Source: an uncultured Granulosicoccus sp. (GTDB taxonomy: Bacteria; Pseudomonadota; Gammaproteobacteria; Granulosicoccales; Granulosicoccaceae). From it: a stretch of 64,000 bases of DNA. Shown here piece after piece: positions 51,210 through 60,914 of the stretch. The notes under the pieces were generated by a model. It worked only from the letters and a program-made list of their open reading frames with translations. It had not been told where the DNA came from and did not search any database. Each line of letters starts with the position of its first letter. Position 1 is the first letter of the stretch. A program made the translations under genes and the position numbers. The stretch lies in assembly GCA_947492525.1 (NCBI GenBank), contig CANLNQ010000001.1:1-64000 (forward strand), in the 5' to 3' direction.

Positions 51210-52478
51210 CTACTGAAAAACGGAAGTGGGATCGTCCAGGCTGTCGGACCCTTCGAATTCTATACCCGTTACATCCAGGGCAGTGACCACGCGATTGATA
51301 TTGCGAGTCTGCCCGACCAGCGCATCGACCGCAGCCTGCACCAGCGCATTGCCTTCATCATTGCCCTCGGCAATCAGCTGGTCATAGGCCTGACCATCGT
51401 GCTGACTTACCATCAATACGTTCAGGGCATCGACACTGGCTTGCAGATCGGCAGCCAGCTCATCGGCCAGTGCAGCATCCTTCTCGCGAACCAGATCGAT
51501 CAGCGCCGGTCCGGATACCGTCTCACCATCGACACGCTGATAATGCCCCATGTACACGTTCTGGATGCCCAGCCCATCGTAGAAATGAGAGACCGATGTG
51601 TTGTCGGAAAAGCAGTCATGCTCTTCTTCCGGATCGTGCAGCATCAGGCCCAACTGCATGCGCTCACCCGCCAGCTCACCGTAGCTCAGCGAGCCCATCC
51701 CCGTGAGCATGGCTGACAGAGCGCCGGCTTCACCCATGGAATCCAGTGCTGCACGCGCCTCGCCACCCTCGGCCCAGGCCTTGGCCATGTAATCCAGATC
51801 GGATACCAGCAGATCGGTAACGGCAGTCAGGTACTCGGCACGGCGATCGCAATTGCCATTGCTGCAATTGTCGACATCGTAATCGGTATGACTGCGATTG
51901 CCGGCACCTGCCTCGCCACCATTCAGATCCTGGCCCCACAGCAGAAACTCGATGGCGTGATAGCCCGTTGCCACGTTGGACTCGATACCACCGGCCTCAT
52001 GCAGTTGCCCACTGAGCAGCTCGGGCGTGATGCGTGTTGCATCGATCAGCTGGCCGTTGATGTTCACTTCCGGATTCGCAATGATATTGGCGGTGTAGTA
52101 CTCGTTTGCCTCTGACTCATTGCCATAGCTTGCATCGACGTAGTCAATCAGGCCCTCATCCAGCGGCCAGGCGTTGACCTTGCCTTCCCAGTCATCCACC
52201 AGCGGATTACCGAATCGATACACCTCGGTCTGCTGATACGGAACACGGGCGTCGTGCCAGGCCTGACGTGCCGCAGCCATGCTCTGCTCGGAAGGGCCTT
52301 CCGTAAGCTGGCTGACAGCATCACGCAGCTTCATGGCAGTTGCCAGAGAATCCTCGTAACCGGCCTGAGCGATATTGCCGTAGGTATCGATCACCGAGTC
52401 CGTGCTGATGGAATCGGCCTGCGCCATGCTGGCAGCCGCCAGCAGGAATCCGGGAAGTACCTGTCGAGTAAGGGTCAT
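51210..52478 (-). CDS. Imelysin-family iron-regulated periplasmic protein (IrpA-like)
   Basis: 422 residues with signal peptide (LPGFLLAAASMAQA). Imelysin/M75 signature GxHxxE is intact as GYHAIEFLLWGQD, and WHDARVPYQQTEVYRFGNP with VNAWPLDEGLIDYVD forms the second half of the core. These proteins are iron-induced or iron-repressed in known bacteria, and the fold binds metal. First gene of a four-gene minus-strand operon (IrpA-like, DHOR, imelysin-like, DUF1513), preceded by a Fur-like box. Confidence 0.92.
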   Translation of the reverse strand: MTLTRQVLPGFLLAAASMAQADSISTDSVIDTYGNIAQAGYEDSLATAMKLRDAVSQLTEGPSEQSMAAARQAWHDARVPYQQTEVYRFGNPLVDDWEGKVNAWPLDEGLIDYVDASYGNESEANEYYTANIIANPEVNINGQLIDATRITPELLSGQLHEAGGIESNVATGYHAIEFLLWGQDLNGGEAGAGNRSHTDYDVDNCSNGNCDRRAEYLTAVTDLLVSDLDYMAKAWAEGGEARAALDSMGEAGALSAMLTGMGSLSYGELAGERMQLGLMLHDPEEEHDCFSDNTSVSHFYDGLGIQNVYMGHYQRVDGETVSGPALIDLVREKDAALADELAADLQASVDALNVLMVSQHDGQAYDQLIAEGNDEGNALVQAAVDALVGQTRNINRVVTALDVTGIEFEGSDSLDDPTSVFQ

Positions 52479-52507
52479 GCGCGTGCTCCTGACATCTAAG
52501 CAATAAT

Positions 52508-52526
52508 AAGAATGATTCGTATTTCC
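52508..52526 (-). promoter_or_regulatory. Fur-like box upstream of the imelysin operon
   Basis: On the minus strand it reads GGAAATACGAATCATTCTT, containing the Fur core AATCATT and matching the 19-bp consensus GATAATGATAATCATTATC at about 12 positions. It lies 30 bp before the first imelysin ATG, in promoter position. Iron repression is inferred from the family and this site. Confidence 0.65.
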
Positions 52527-52671
52527 ATGATATCAGAATCGACCGGGCTGAATCCGACCAGGATTGATCCCTCTACCACCACACAGTCGGGAGCCTCGCG
52601 GCCGATTACAAGCCCCGACGCGCACAGCGGCCTGCCTGCACCAGGCCAAGCGCTTGAATCCCTGACGAAAA

Positions 52672-53670
52672 TCAGGCAAAACCCGCTGCAGCAGAAGCAA
52701 TCAGCGACGGATCCACATTCCCACCCGTCACGACACAGATGACGGCATCACCCTCGACACTGGCCGGGTCGAGCGCCGCGGCCAATGCCACCGCGCCGCC
52801 AGGTTCAACCACCAGTTTCAGGCGCATCAATGCCTGCCCCATGGCCGCCAGAACGGTTGCGTCATCCACGCACAGTCCCGGACCGGCCAGTTGCTGCAGA
52901 ACCGGAAAGGTCAGCTCGCCCGGCATCGGCGTGACGATTGCGTCGCAGAAAGAGTCCGGCACACCGTCATTGGCCAATCGCTTGCCGGCCAGCAGGGAAC
53001 GGCACGTATCGTCGGCCAGTGACGGCTCCACCGGCCTGACCCGCAAGCCCGGTGCGACCGATTGCAGCGCAATGGCCACGCCGGACGCCAGTCCACCGCC
53101 GCCACAACAGACCAGCACATCAGCCCGGGTGACTCCCATGCTGGCCGCCTGTTCGGCTATCTCGAGCCCGACGGTGCCCTGACCCGCCATGACCATCGGT
53201 TCGTCATAGGGTCGTATCAGCGTCAGTGAGCGTTCGCTGGCCAGTGCTTCGCCGATCTCTTCACGGGATTCACCACCGGCTCTGTCATAGGTGATGACCG
53301 ATGCGCCCAATGCCCGGGTATTGGCCAGTTTCAGTGCCGGCGAGTCAGCCGGCATGATGATCACCGCAGGTATGCCGTAGATGGCCGCGGCCTGCGCGAT
53401 CCCCTGAGCATGATTGCCCGAGGAATAGGCAATCACCCCTTTTCGCCGTACCGCCTCATCGAGTTCGCTGATGGCTGTCCATGCGCCGCGAAACTTGAAG
53501 GAGCCGGTGCGCTGGAGAACTTCGGCCTTGACCAGAACACGCCGACCCGCCAGTTCGTTGAGGTACGGGCTTTCGAGCAAGGGCGTGCGTACGGCAACCG
53601 GTGATAGATGGTCCGCAGCACGCCGGATATCGACAATGCTGATCGGAAAGCCGCTGGAATCGGCAGACAT
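52672..53670 (-). CDS. Threonine/serine dehydratase
   Basis: 332 residues from ATG 53670 (after GAGGTT). Fold-type II PLP enzyme: PLP lysine in RTGSFKFRGAWTAI, SSGNHAQGIAQAA, phosphate loop VLVCCGGGGLASGVA, and VEPGGAVALAA. No regulatory ACT domain, hence the short catabolic type (threonine ammonia-lyase or serine racemase/dehydratase). It lies alone, between the imelysin operon and a histidine kinase. Confidence 0.9.
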   Translation of the reverse strand: MSADSSGFPISIVDIRRAADHLSPVAVRTPLLESPYLNELAGRRVLVKAEVLQRTGSFKFRGAWTAISELDEAVRRKGVIAYSSGNHAQGIAQAAAIYGIPAVIIMPADSPALKLANTRALGASVITYDRAGGESREEIGEALASERSLTLIRPYDEPMVMAGQGTVGLEIAEQAASMGVTRADVLVCCGGGGLASGVAIALQSVAPGLRVRPVEPSLADDTCRSLLAGKRLANDGVPDSFCDAIVTPMPGELTFPVLQQLAGPGLCVDDATVLAAMGQALMRLKLVVEPGGAVALAAALDPASVEGDAVICVVTGGNVDPSLIASAAAGFA

Positions 53671-53842
53671 GGCGCGCAACCTCGAGAAATGTCATGAAAA
53701 ATGGAATCTGCATGATAGTACGATCAGCCACGCAGGTATTCCGGGATCGGCGGCAGACAGGCCATTACCTGAAAGTGGTAAGTGGGCGGAAAAATAACTC
53801 AGCAGACGTCAGTCTTGCTCCAGTCCTGTCGATACCCTCTTC

Positions 53843-55714
53843 ATGATGATTCCGTCTACTGAGCCACAGAAGATCGGCAAGCGACGCGCCCTCGATCTCG
53901 ACCTGCTCAAAGCCCAGCAGGACAGGTTGCGCCAGCACGCGCGCCTGCATTGGACGCACTGGTTCATCCTGTGTGTCTCGCTGGTCATTACCGTGTTCGC
54001 GTGGCAGACCTCCAAGACGGCCTTGATGAAACGCGACCAGATCCGCTTCGAACATGAGGCGGAGCGCGCCATCGTGCAGATTCGACAGCGGCTGGGGCAT
54101 TATGAAGATGCGCTGCTGTCGGGCGTGGCAGCCATGCAATCCCATGACGGGGAGATGTCGCGCGAACAATGGCGTCGCTACAGTGACTTTCTGAACCTCA
54201 ATGAGCGATACCCCGGTATCAGCGGCATCGGCATCATCAACTATGTGGAGACGGCGGATATTCCGGATTTTCTGGCCAGGGTCAGGCAGTCCTCACCGGA
54301 TTTCAGGATCTTTCCGGAACACCCCTATGATCTGTCCATGCCGATCGTCTACGTGGAGCCGGTGGACAGAAACCGCTCCGCTGTCGGGCTCGATGTGGCA
54401 TTCGAAACCAATAGAAGAACCGCAGCGCTGTATGCTCGTACGAGTGGCACCCCCCAGATAAGCGGCCCCATCACTCTGGTGCAGGATGCGGGCAAGACGC
54501 CGGGTTTCCTGTTCTATGCCCCCTTCTATGATGAACGGAGAGCCTGGCTTCAGGATGTCGATCCCGATGGCCACGAGCGCACCTTCCTCGGGTTCGTCTA
54601 TGCCCCTCTGGTTGTCAGGGAGTTGATCGACGGCGCTCTGGGCGAGAAGAATCCGCTGGTGTCCCTGACGCTCAGAGACGGCGAGGAAACCCTGTTCGAC
54701 GGCAGCGCGGGTACCCGTTCCGATACCCCGGCATTCCAGTTGCTGGAAGAAGTCGAAACCCACGGCCGCACCTGGACCTACAGCATCTCCAGCACGCCCC
54801 TGTTCGAAGACGCCGCCACCATCGATCAACCGGTCATGGTGCTGATCAGTGGCCTGTGCCTTGACGCCATGTTGTTCGCCCTGTTCTGGCTCATGAGTCG
54901 CTCCAACCGGCAAGTGCTCGAACTGGCGGAGGAGATGACCGGCAGCCTGTCCACACAAGCCCAGCAGTTGAGTGAAAAGAACCACGACCTGGAGAGTTTT
55001 GCCCATATCGTCTCGCACGACCTGAAGACACCGCTGCGCAACATTCACAGCCTGTCGCAGATTCTGGAAGAGGATCTTGACACCTATCTGTCCAGCAACG
55101 ACCCGAAGGCAGAAATTCAACCCTGCCTGAGCAGTCTGCAGGATCAGGTCACACGCAGCCAGAGTCTCATATCAGGAATTCTTGAATACTCCGTACAGGA
55201 TGGCAACGAGCTGCCGACAACCATCGTTGACACCAGAAACATGATGATCAACATCATCCAGCAACTCGACCTGAGGCCGGAAAGCGTGAAGCTGGTGGGC
55301 ACCTTCCCGGCGCTGGACACCAACAAGACACGCCTGGAACAGGTTTTCTCCAACCTTGTACAGAATGCCTTCAAATACAACCCTGACAAGATAGATGCAA
55401 CAGTCACTGTCAGCGCGATGCGCAAGGGTGGCTTCTACCAGTTCTCGGTCAGCGACAATGGTCCGGGTATCGAGCCGCGCTTCCACAAACGCATCTTCGA
55501 ACCCTTCACGACCCTTGAATCGGTTACGGACATACACAGCAGCGGCATCGGTCTGTCGATCGTGCAGAGAGCCATCGAGCGACAGGGTGGAAAGATCGAG
55601 GTGTTCTCGAAAACCGCCACTCAAGACAACACGCCCAGTGGCACTACCTTCACCTTCACCTGGCCTGTTCAAAGCAGCCAGGCCATAGATGAGCCAAGTC
55701 GAAAACATGCCTGA
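53843..55714 (+). CDS. CHASE-domain sensor histidine kinase
   Basis: 623 residues. First membrane helix about 41-58, periplasmic CHASE domain about 80-300 (VGLDVAFETNRRTAALYART is characteristic), second helix about 330-352, short coiled coil, then HisKA with His392 in FAHIVSHDLKTPLRNIHS and an HATPase domain with NLVQNAFKYN, DNGPGIEPRFHKRIFEPF and SSGIGLSIV. CHASE domains bind small ligands outside the cell. It would phosphorylate the response regulator that overlaps its end. Confidence 0.93.
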   Translation: MMIPSTEPQKIGKRRALDLDLLKAQQDRLRQHARLHWTHWFILCVSLVITVFAWQTSKTALMKRDQIRFEHEAERAIVQIRQRLGHYEDALLSGVAAMQSHDGEMSREQWRRYSDFLNLNERYPGISGIGIINYVETADIPDFLARVRQSSPDFRIFPEHPYDLSMPIVYVEPVDRNRSAVGLDVAFETNRRTAALYARTSGTPQISGPITLVQDAGKTPGFLFYAPFYDERRAWLQDVDPDGHERTFLGFVYAPLVVRELIDGALGEKNPLVSLTLRDGEETLFDGSAGTRSDTPAFQLLEEVETHGRTWTYSISSTPLFEDAATIDQPVMVLISGLCLDAMLFALFWLMSRSNRQVLELAEEMTGSLSTQAQQLSEKNHDLESFAHIVSHDLKTPLRNIHSLSQILEEDLDTYLSSNDPKAEIQPCLSSLQDQVTRSQSLISGILEYSVQDGNELPTTIVDTRNMMINIIQQLDLRPESVKLVGTFPALDTNKTRLEQVFSNLVQNAFKYNPDKIDATVTVSAMRKGGFYQFSVSDNGPGIEPRFHKRIFEPFTTLESVTDIHSSGIGLSIVQRAIERQGGKIEVFSKTATQDNTPSGTTFTFTWPVQSSQAIDEPSRKHA

Positions 55715-56129
55715 TTCAAACATGAAACTCCTGCTGGTGGAAGACAACGACCTGGATGTCTTCATGGTCCAGCGCATGATGCGAAAGCTCTCCCTGGACT
55801 ATCCGATCATCCACGCCAAGAATGGTGAAGAGGCGCTCAAGATTCTGCGCCCCCAAGGCAGGGACAGCTCCCTGGTCCCCCCGTTTGTCATGATCCTGGA
55901 TATCAACATGCCAAGGATGGGTGGTTTCGAATTGCTCGACGAGCTCGGCGATGACGAGATACTGTCCCAGATCCCTGTCTACATGGTGTCCACCTCCACA
56001 CGCCAGAAAGACAAAGACCGGGCAATGACCTATCGGATACGTGGCTATGTCGTGAAGCCGGTGACCCAGGCGGTGCTGCTGGACATGCTCGAGGATGACA
56101 CCCTTGATGCCGCGGCCAACGATGCCTGA
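55689..56129 (+). CDS. Single-domain response regulator
   Basis: 146 residues from ATG 55689; ATG 55707 is a good alternative. Receiver domain only: KLLLVEDNDLDVFMVQRMM, phospho-acceptor Asp in PFVMILDINMPRMGGFELL, Thr in VYMVSTSTRQKDKDRA and Lys in GYVVKPVTQAVL. No output domain, so it likely signals by protein contact (Rcp1/CheY-like). Starts inside the histidine kinase gene, so translation is coupled. Confidence 0.93.
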   Translation: MSQVENMPDSNMKLLLVEDNDLDVFMVQRMMRKLSLDYPIIHAKNGEEALKILRPQGRDSSLVPPFVMILDINMPRMGGFELLDELGDDEILSQIPVYMVSTSTRQKDKDRAMTYRIRGYVVKPVTQAVLLDMLEDDTLDAAANDA

Positions 56130-56244
56130 GGCCGCTGCGCAGTAGCCGTACACCGGGACCTCGGCTCATGGCCTTCTCCGTCATGTCCTCAGGCCCGCCT
56201 CAGGGTGTACCCTTGGCAGCTCATACCATCTGTTCAGGCGCTGG

Positions 56245-57495
56245 ATGCCGCTTACCGACACTCGAACCCCATCGACTTTCAATCCCGATGATCTGAGCGG
56301 CCCTCGATTGCCGCTGGAAATCGGACTGATCGTTGCCGGCCGTTTCACGCTTGCCGAGCGCCGCATCCTGCAGGATGTGGAACTGCGTTTTCGGCAGAAG
56401 CTGGGCACCCTGCTCCCACAATTCGACTGGCGCATTGCCGTCAGTCGGCGCCGGGACATGGGCGAAGGGCTGCGCATCGAATCCACCGAACTGCTGCAGC
56501 AGGCGACCGAGGAGCGCGACCTGTACCGATGGGATTACGCCATTGTGCTGATCGATCGCGAACTGCAGGCCCACTACCGATCCTTTGCCCTGGCCGTGTT
56601 GAGCCGGCCATTGGACGCGGCCATCGTATCCACCTCTCGACTGATTCCCGATGAGGATGGCCCGGGGGCCGATCATGACCAAGCGGACGAAAACGAGATC
56701 GTCGAGCGCATCGCGACACTGCTGCTGCGCGCCGTCGCCCACCTGGGCGGCCTTCGTTTCAGCAGCGAACCGGACAGCCTGTTGTATCGCCCGGGCTCAC
56801 CGGCGGAGCTTGCAACCATGCAGACGCTGACACCCGAAGAACATCAGGAACTGGTGCAGAACCTGACCGACATTGCAGACCTTCGACTGGAGGAATCCTT
56901 GCACGACAAGCGTTCGGCCTGGCGGTTTCTGCTGCACGCCAGTTTCATCAACCGTGAGCAGATTCTGGAAACCATCATCGCGGCTCGCCCCTGGCAGTTC
57001 CCGCGCAGGCTCAGCCGCCTGACCACAGCTGCAGTATCCACCGTTGCCGTGCTGCTGATGAGCGCGGAGAGCTGGGATCTGGCACTGCGGCAGAGCTGGG
57101 GCGCCATGGCGATGATCAGCCTGATGATATTGACATTGACCACCGTGTTCATCAGCTTTCGTCAGCACCTGTTGCTCAATCGCGGCAACCCTTTTCGGGA
57201 ACAGATTGCCGTGACCCGGGTATCGGCGATCGGTATCGTCTTCAGCGGTCTTGCCTTGACCTGGCTGGTCATGTTCCTGCTTGCACTGCTGGCCAATTCC
57301 CTTCTGTTTCCTGCCGAATTGATCCAGCACTGGACCAGCCTGGACGGCTCGCAAGGGCATGTCGTCGGGCCCGCCAGTTTCTGGAAAATGGCGACCTTCT
57401 GCGCCTCTGTGGGCCTGCTGATAGGGGCTCTGGGGGCCAGCTTCGAGGAACAGACGCACTTTCAACACGTGATCTTCGTCGACGAAGAGCTGTGA
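56245..57495 (+). CDS. Unknown membrane protein
   Basis: 416 residues. A soluble N-terminal domain of about 250 residues (LEIGLIVAGRFTLAERRILQDVELRFRQKLG ... WDYAIVLIDRELQAHYRSFALAVLSRPLDAAIVSTSRL) is followed by four transmembrane helices (approximately 262-280, 290-308, 332-358 and 378-402). The N-terminal part looks like an alpha/beta domain but no family is recognised. It has no clear ribosome binding site. It follows the two-component genes and precedes an EEP phosphatase on the same strand, so shared transcription is possible. Confidence 0.65.
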   Translation: MPLTDTRTPSTFNPDDLSGPRLPLEIGLIVAGRFTLAERRILQDVELRFRQKLGTLLPQFDWRIAVSRRRDMGEGLRIESTELLQQATEERDLYRWDYAIVLIDRELQAHYRSFALAVLSRPLDAAIVSTSRLIPDEDGPGADHDQADENEIVERIATLLLRAVAHLGGLRFSSEPDSLLYRPGSPAELATMQTLTPEEHQELVQNLTDIADLRLEESLHDKRSAWRFLLHASFINREQILETIIAARPWQFPRRLSRLTTAAVSTVAVLLMSAESWDLALRQSWGAMAMISLMILTLTTVFISFRQHLLLNRGNPFREQIAVTRVSAIGIVFSGLALTWLVMFLLALLANSLLFPAELIQHWTSLDGSQGHVVGPASFWKMATFCASVGLLIGALGASFEEQTHFQHVIFVDEEL

Positions 57496-57551
57496 TGCTG
57501 GCAAGGACACAGTAGAATACCGATCTGACTTCCTACCCGACTGACAATCCA

Positions 57552-58628
57552 GTGACTCTCATACTGTCTCTACTGGCCGTGGTACTCGTGCTGGCAACGG
57601 TGTTGCCACTCTCTGTTCGACGCGAATGGTGGATCCGCGCACTGGATTTCCCACGCTTGCAGATTGCCATCGCAGCCGTTGCCTGGTTGCTGGTCTGGCT
57701 GATACTGGCCCCCGACAATACGCTGTGGCTGAGCTTGCTCGCCCTGTGCGTTGCAGCTGTCTTCTGTTATCAGGCCTACTGGATCACCCCCAATACCGAG
57801 ATGCACCGCCAGGAAGTCGAACGCTACGACTCCCTGATCGATGGCAACTGCCCGACGCTCAGGATCATCAGCAGCAACGTACTGATGCACAACCGAAACA
57901 GTGGCCCACTGTTGTCGCTGATCCGGCAGCACCAGCCGGATATCGTCATCACGCTCGAATCCGATCAATGGTGGCAGGACGAACTGGACAGTTTGACGAG
58001 CTATCCTCATCGCATTGCCTGCCCGCTCGACAATCTCTATGGCATGCATGTGTATTCTCGTCTGCCGCTGGATGAGGCCAGCATCGAGTTCCTCGTGGAA
58101 GATGACAAACCCTCGATGCACGCCCGCGTGGAGGTCACGCCCGGTATCAGCGTGCAACTGCACGTCGTGCACCCGGCACCACCGGCTCCGGGCGAGAACG
58201 AGGAGTCCACCGAACGCGATGTGGAACTGCTGATGCTGGCGAAGGCCATCAGCGATTCACAGCAGCGTCTCATCGTCGCCGGTGACCTGAACGATGTCGC
58301 CTGGTCCGCCACCACCCGCCTGTTTCGTCAGATCAGTGGATTGCTTGACCTGCGGATCGGTCGTGGGCTGTACAACACCTTCAGCGCCAACCACTGGTAC
58401 GCCCGCTGGCCTCTCGATCACTTCTTTGTCAGTCAGCATTTCAAGGTTGTCGATATCCAGCGGCTGCGCAATATCGGCTCGGATCATTTCCCTCTGCTGG
58501 TGGAGCTGGCCATCACCGACAGCCAGCGGCAGACCAGTGCCGTCGAGGATGAAGAGCTGGATCAGGAACGACTGGACAGCATCGAGCACAGCAAGGCTGC
58601 GCGCCAGGCGCAATCACTGCCAGGCTGA
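57552..58628 (+). CDS. Endonuclease/exonuclease/phosphatase (EEP) family membrane protein
   Basis: 358 residues, GTG start. Two or three N-terminal helices (ILSLLAVVLVLATVLPL and IAIAAVAWLLVWLILA) anchor a C-terminal EEP domain with RIISSNVLMHNR, DIVITLESDQWW (metal Glu), VAGDLNDVAWS and RWPLDHFFVSQHF ... GSDHFPLLVEL. All metal and catalytic residues of the fold are present. Substrate unknown; membrane-bound EEP proteins include phosphoesterases of lipids and nucleotides. Confidence 0.88.
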   Translation: MTLILSLLAVVLVLATVLPLSVRREWWIRALDFPRLQIAIAAVAWLLVWLILAPDNTLWLSLLALCVAAVFCYQAYWITPNTEMHRQEVERYDSLIDGNCPTLRIISSNVLMHNRNSGPLLSLIRQHQPDIVITLESDQWWQDELDSLTSYPHRIACPLDNLYGMHVYSRLPLDEASIEFLVEDDKPSMHARVEVTPGISVQLHVVHPAPPAPGENEESTERDVELLMLAKAISDSQQRLIVAGDLNDVAWSATTRLFRQISGLLDLRIGRGLYNTFSANHWYARWPLDHFFVSQHFKVVDIQRLRNIGSDHFPLLVELAITDSQRQTSAVEDEELDQERLDSIEHSKAARQAQSLPG

Positions 58629-58802
58629 CTCTGCGCTGGCAGCGCCTGTGCTTGACAGGAGGCACAAGCGGTCAATCACCCCAGGCTGACCCGGCGCAGG
58701 CAGCGGCAGGAATCGCCTGTCGCCACAAGGCACGCCGAGGCTTCGCTCCGGCCCTGCCGTCACCACCTCGGCACTGCCAGGGGACTGCCAGGGACTGCGT
58801 GG

Positions 58803-59801
58803 CTAATCGTTGCTGCCCAGTTCCACCACATCCACCATGCGACGACTCTTGCGCAGGGTCCAGACCAGTCCCACGGCGAAACCCGTGGACGATTCGGTTT
58901 CGAACAGAGGACTGTCCTCGTTGCGTGCGCCGTCGAACCAGCCGGAAAAGACACCCACAAACACTCGCACGTCCTTCAGCGGCGTCACGCCCAGACCGGC
59001 GAACAGCCCCGATTCCAGATAGCCCCCCTTGGCATCGAAACTCGGTCGGGTCGAGGTGGCGTAGGCGGGATCGACCTCGTAGAAGTAGTCTTGCAGGCTT
59101 TCACTGGCATAGCTGGACTGCAGGGCTGCCAGCAGGTCGATTCCTGAATTCCGGGAGTTGCGGTAATTGATGCCGAAACCTGCCTCGACCACGACTCCGC
59201 GCCCTTCAAATCCGCGGAAATCGGTCGAGACCACACCCCGCAGCTCGGAGCTGAACCGCAACTGCACCCGACCTCCGGAGGACATCGCGCGGTCGAACAG
59301 ACTCACCTCCAGCTGTGGTCCGACCTCGAACAGGAAATCCAGATCGGGCATGCCCTCGCGAGCGCTGTTGCCCGCCGAATTGGCATTCAGCGAACCGCCG
59401 ATCGACAGATCCAGCTTCACCCGAGGTTGCTCGATGGCCACTGCCCGAATACCCCCACCCCCGAAACGCCACTGCGGTCCGCGATAGATGAAAAACGGCA
59501 AGGCAATGGCCCGTCGATTGGTGTCGTTCGAGGCCGGGTAATCGAAGCCGGAGAAATACCCGCCGCCAATCCCGAATTCCCAGACCGGGCGACGTTGCAC
59601 GGTCGGGGCCGGCACCGGCAACCGAGGCTGCGCGTCGATATTCCTTTCATCCTCCGCGCTGAGCGACGAGCTTGCAGCGGGCTCGACAACATCGACCGAC
59701 TCAGTCATTACCCGTGCAGACGCCAGGCCACACATGCTCATCAGCAGCAGGAGTGCCCAGCACCTCAGCAAGCCGTCCTGCAGGCAGTCGATCCGACGCA
59801 T
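58803..59801 (-). CDS. MipA/OmpV-family outer-membrane protein
   Basis: 332 residues from ATG 59801, after GAGAGGG. Signal peptide (LLRCWALLLLMSMCGLASA), a short linker (PAPTVQRRPVWEFGIGGGYFSGFDYPASND), then alternating beta strands of an outer-membrane barrel ending GFAVGLVWTLRKS. MipA/OmpV proteins scaffold murein synthesis enzymes in E. coli. The frame open to 59927 is not needed. Confidence 0.9.
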   Translation of the reverse strand: MRRIDCLQDGLLRCWALLLLMSMCGLASARVMTESVDVVEPAASSSLSAEDERNIDAQPRLPVPAPTVQRRPVWEFGIGGGYFSGFDYPASNDTNRRAIALPFFIYRGPQWRFGGGGIRAVAIEQPRVKLDLSIGGSLNANSAGNSAREGMPDLDFLFEVGPQLEVSLFDRAMSSGGRVQLRFSSELRGVVSTDFRGFEGRGVVVEAGFGINYRNSRNSGIDLLAALQSSYASESLQDYFYEVDPAYATSTRPSFDAKGGYLESGLFAGLGVTPLKDVRVFVGVFSGWFDGARNEDSPLFETESSTGFAVGLVWTLRKSRRMVDVVELGSND

Positions 59802-59925
59802 GTGGTGATACCCTCTCTCAATGGCGTGTCCGCCGCACCGGCATCGATGATAACCGGCAGCACGAGGCGGGACCTTGGCACAACAGCGACGTATACTGCC
59901 TGATAACTGCACAAGACTACCCACC

Positions 59926-60888
59926 ATGTTCTATACCCAAAGCACGCTGGACCGTGCCGATCATCTGCGCAAGGACGAGCCGATGGTTCAGGCTCTTCGA
60001 CAACAGCCTGATGCACAACTGGTGCCGCTGTGGCATTGCCAGTCCCTGGTCAGCAGCCCCGACCTCGATAGTGCACCACAGGCGATCATTCTGCCGCACG
60101 ATCACGACGTACCTGAAGGGCAGCAGATCTTTCTCGGTCTGCAGGACGACAAGCCCCTGTTCGCCGTGGATGTCTCCACGCTCGACGAAGAGCAACGTGA
60201 TCGGCTCGGGCAACAGGGAACGACCCGCGACGGGGTGCCGCAAGCCGGACACTTCACCGATCTTCGCATGGCCGGTCCGACGCTGCCGAGCGTGGATGGA
60301 TCCTTGCTGGCCTATGCCCGGGGCCTGATGTACTGGCATGGCATCACGCGCTTCTGCGTCAACTGCGGCCAGCCGCTGGTGTCGGCCAACGCAGGCCATA
60401 CCCGCGAGTGCAGCAACCAGGACTGCAGCCATGTCGACTTTCCCCGTACCGATCCGGCCGTCATCATGCTGGTCAGCTACAGCCCGGCGGATGGCAGCGA
60501 ACCCAAGTGCCTGCTGGGTCGGAGCCCGGCCTGGCCCGAAGGTGTCTTCTCCACACTGGCAGGGTTTGTCGAACCCGGGGAGAGTCTGGAGAACGCAGTT
60601 CGCCGTGAAGTGCTGGAAGAGTCGTCGATCCACGTTGGCGATGTGCACTACGTGGCCTCACAGCCCTGGCCGTTTCCGCGCTCCATCATGCTCGGCTTCG
60701 AGGCAACGGCGACCAGCACCGACATCAGCATCGATACCGTCGAGTTGGCGGATGCCCAGTGGTTCACCCGATCACAGCTCAAGGGCTTCGATAACTGGGG
60801 TGATGAAGGCAACAATTTCAAACTGCCGCGCAAGGACTCCATCGCCCGCTTTCTGATCGAACGCTGGATTCGCGAAGGCGCCCTGTAA
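59926..60888 (+). CDS. nudC: NAD(+) diphosphatase / NADH pyrophosphatase NudC
   Basis: 320 residues from ATG 59926. Domain order matches NudC: an N-terminal beta domain, a zinc ribbon (CVNCGQPL ... CSNQDC), then the Nudix domain with GFVEPGESLENAVRREVLEESS (Nudix box) and SQPWPFPRSIMLGF, the NudC fingerprint. It hydrolyses NADH to NMNH and AMP and removes NAD caps from RNA. Monocistronic. Confidence 0.94.
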   Translation: MFYTQSTLDRADHLRKDEPMVQALRQQPDAQLVPLWHCQSLVSSPDLDSAPQAIILPHDHDVPEGQQIFLGLQDDKPLFAVDVSTLDEEQRDRLGQQGTTRDGVPQAGHFTDLRMAGPTLPSVDGSLLAYARGLMYWHGITRFCVNCGQPLVSANAGHTRECSNQDCSHVDFPRTDPAVIMLVSYSPADGSEPKCLLGRSPAWPEGVFSTLAGFVEPGESLENAVRREVLEESSIHVGDVHYVASQPWPFPRSIMLGFEATATSTDISIDTVELADAQWFTRSQLKGFDNWGDEGNNFKLPRKDSIARFLIERWIREGAL

Positions 60889-60914
60889 GCCGGCGACTGT
60901 GCTGCAGGCGCTGC

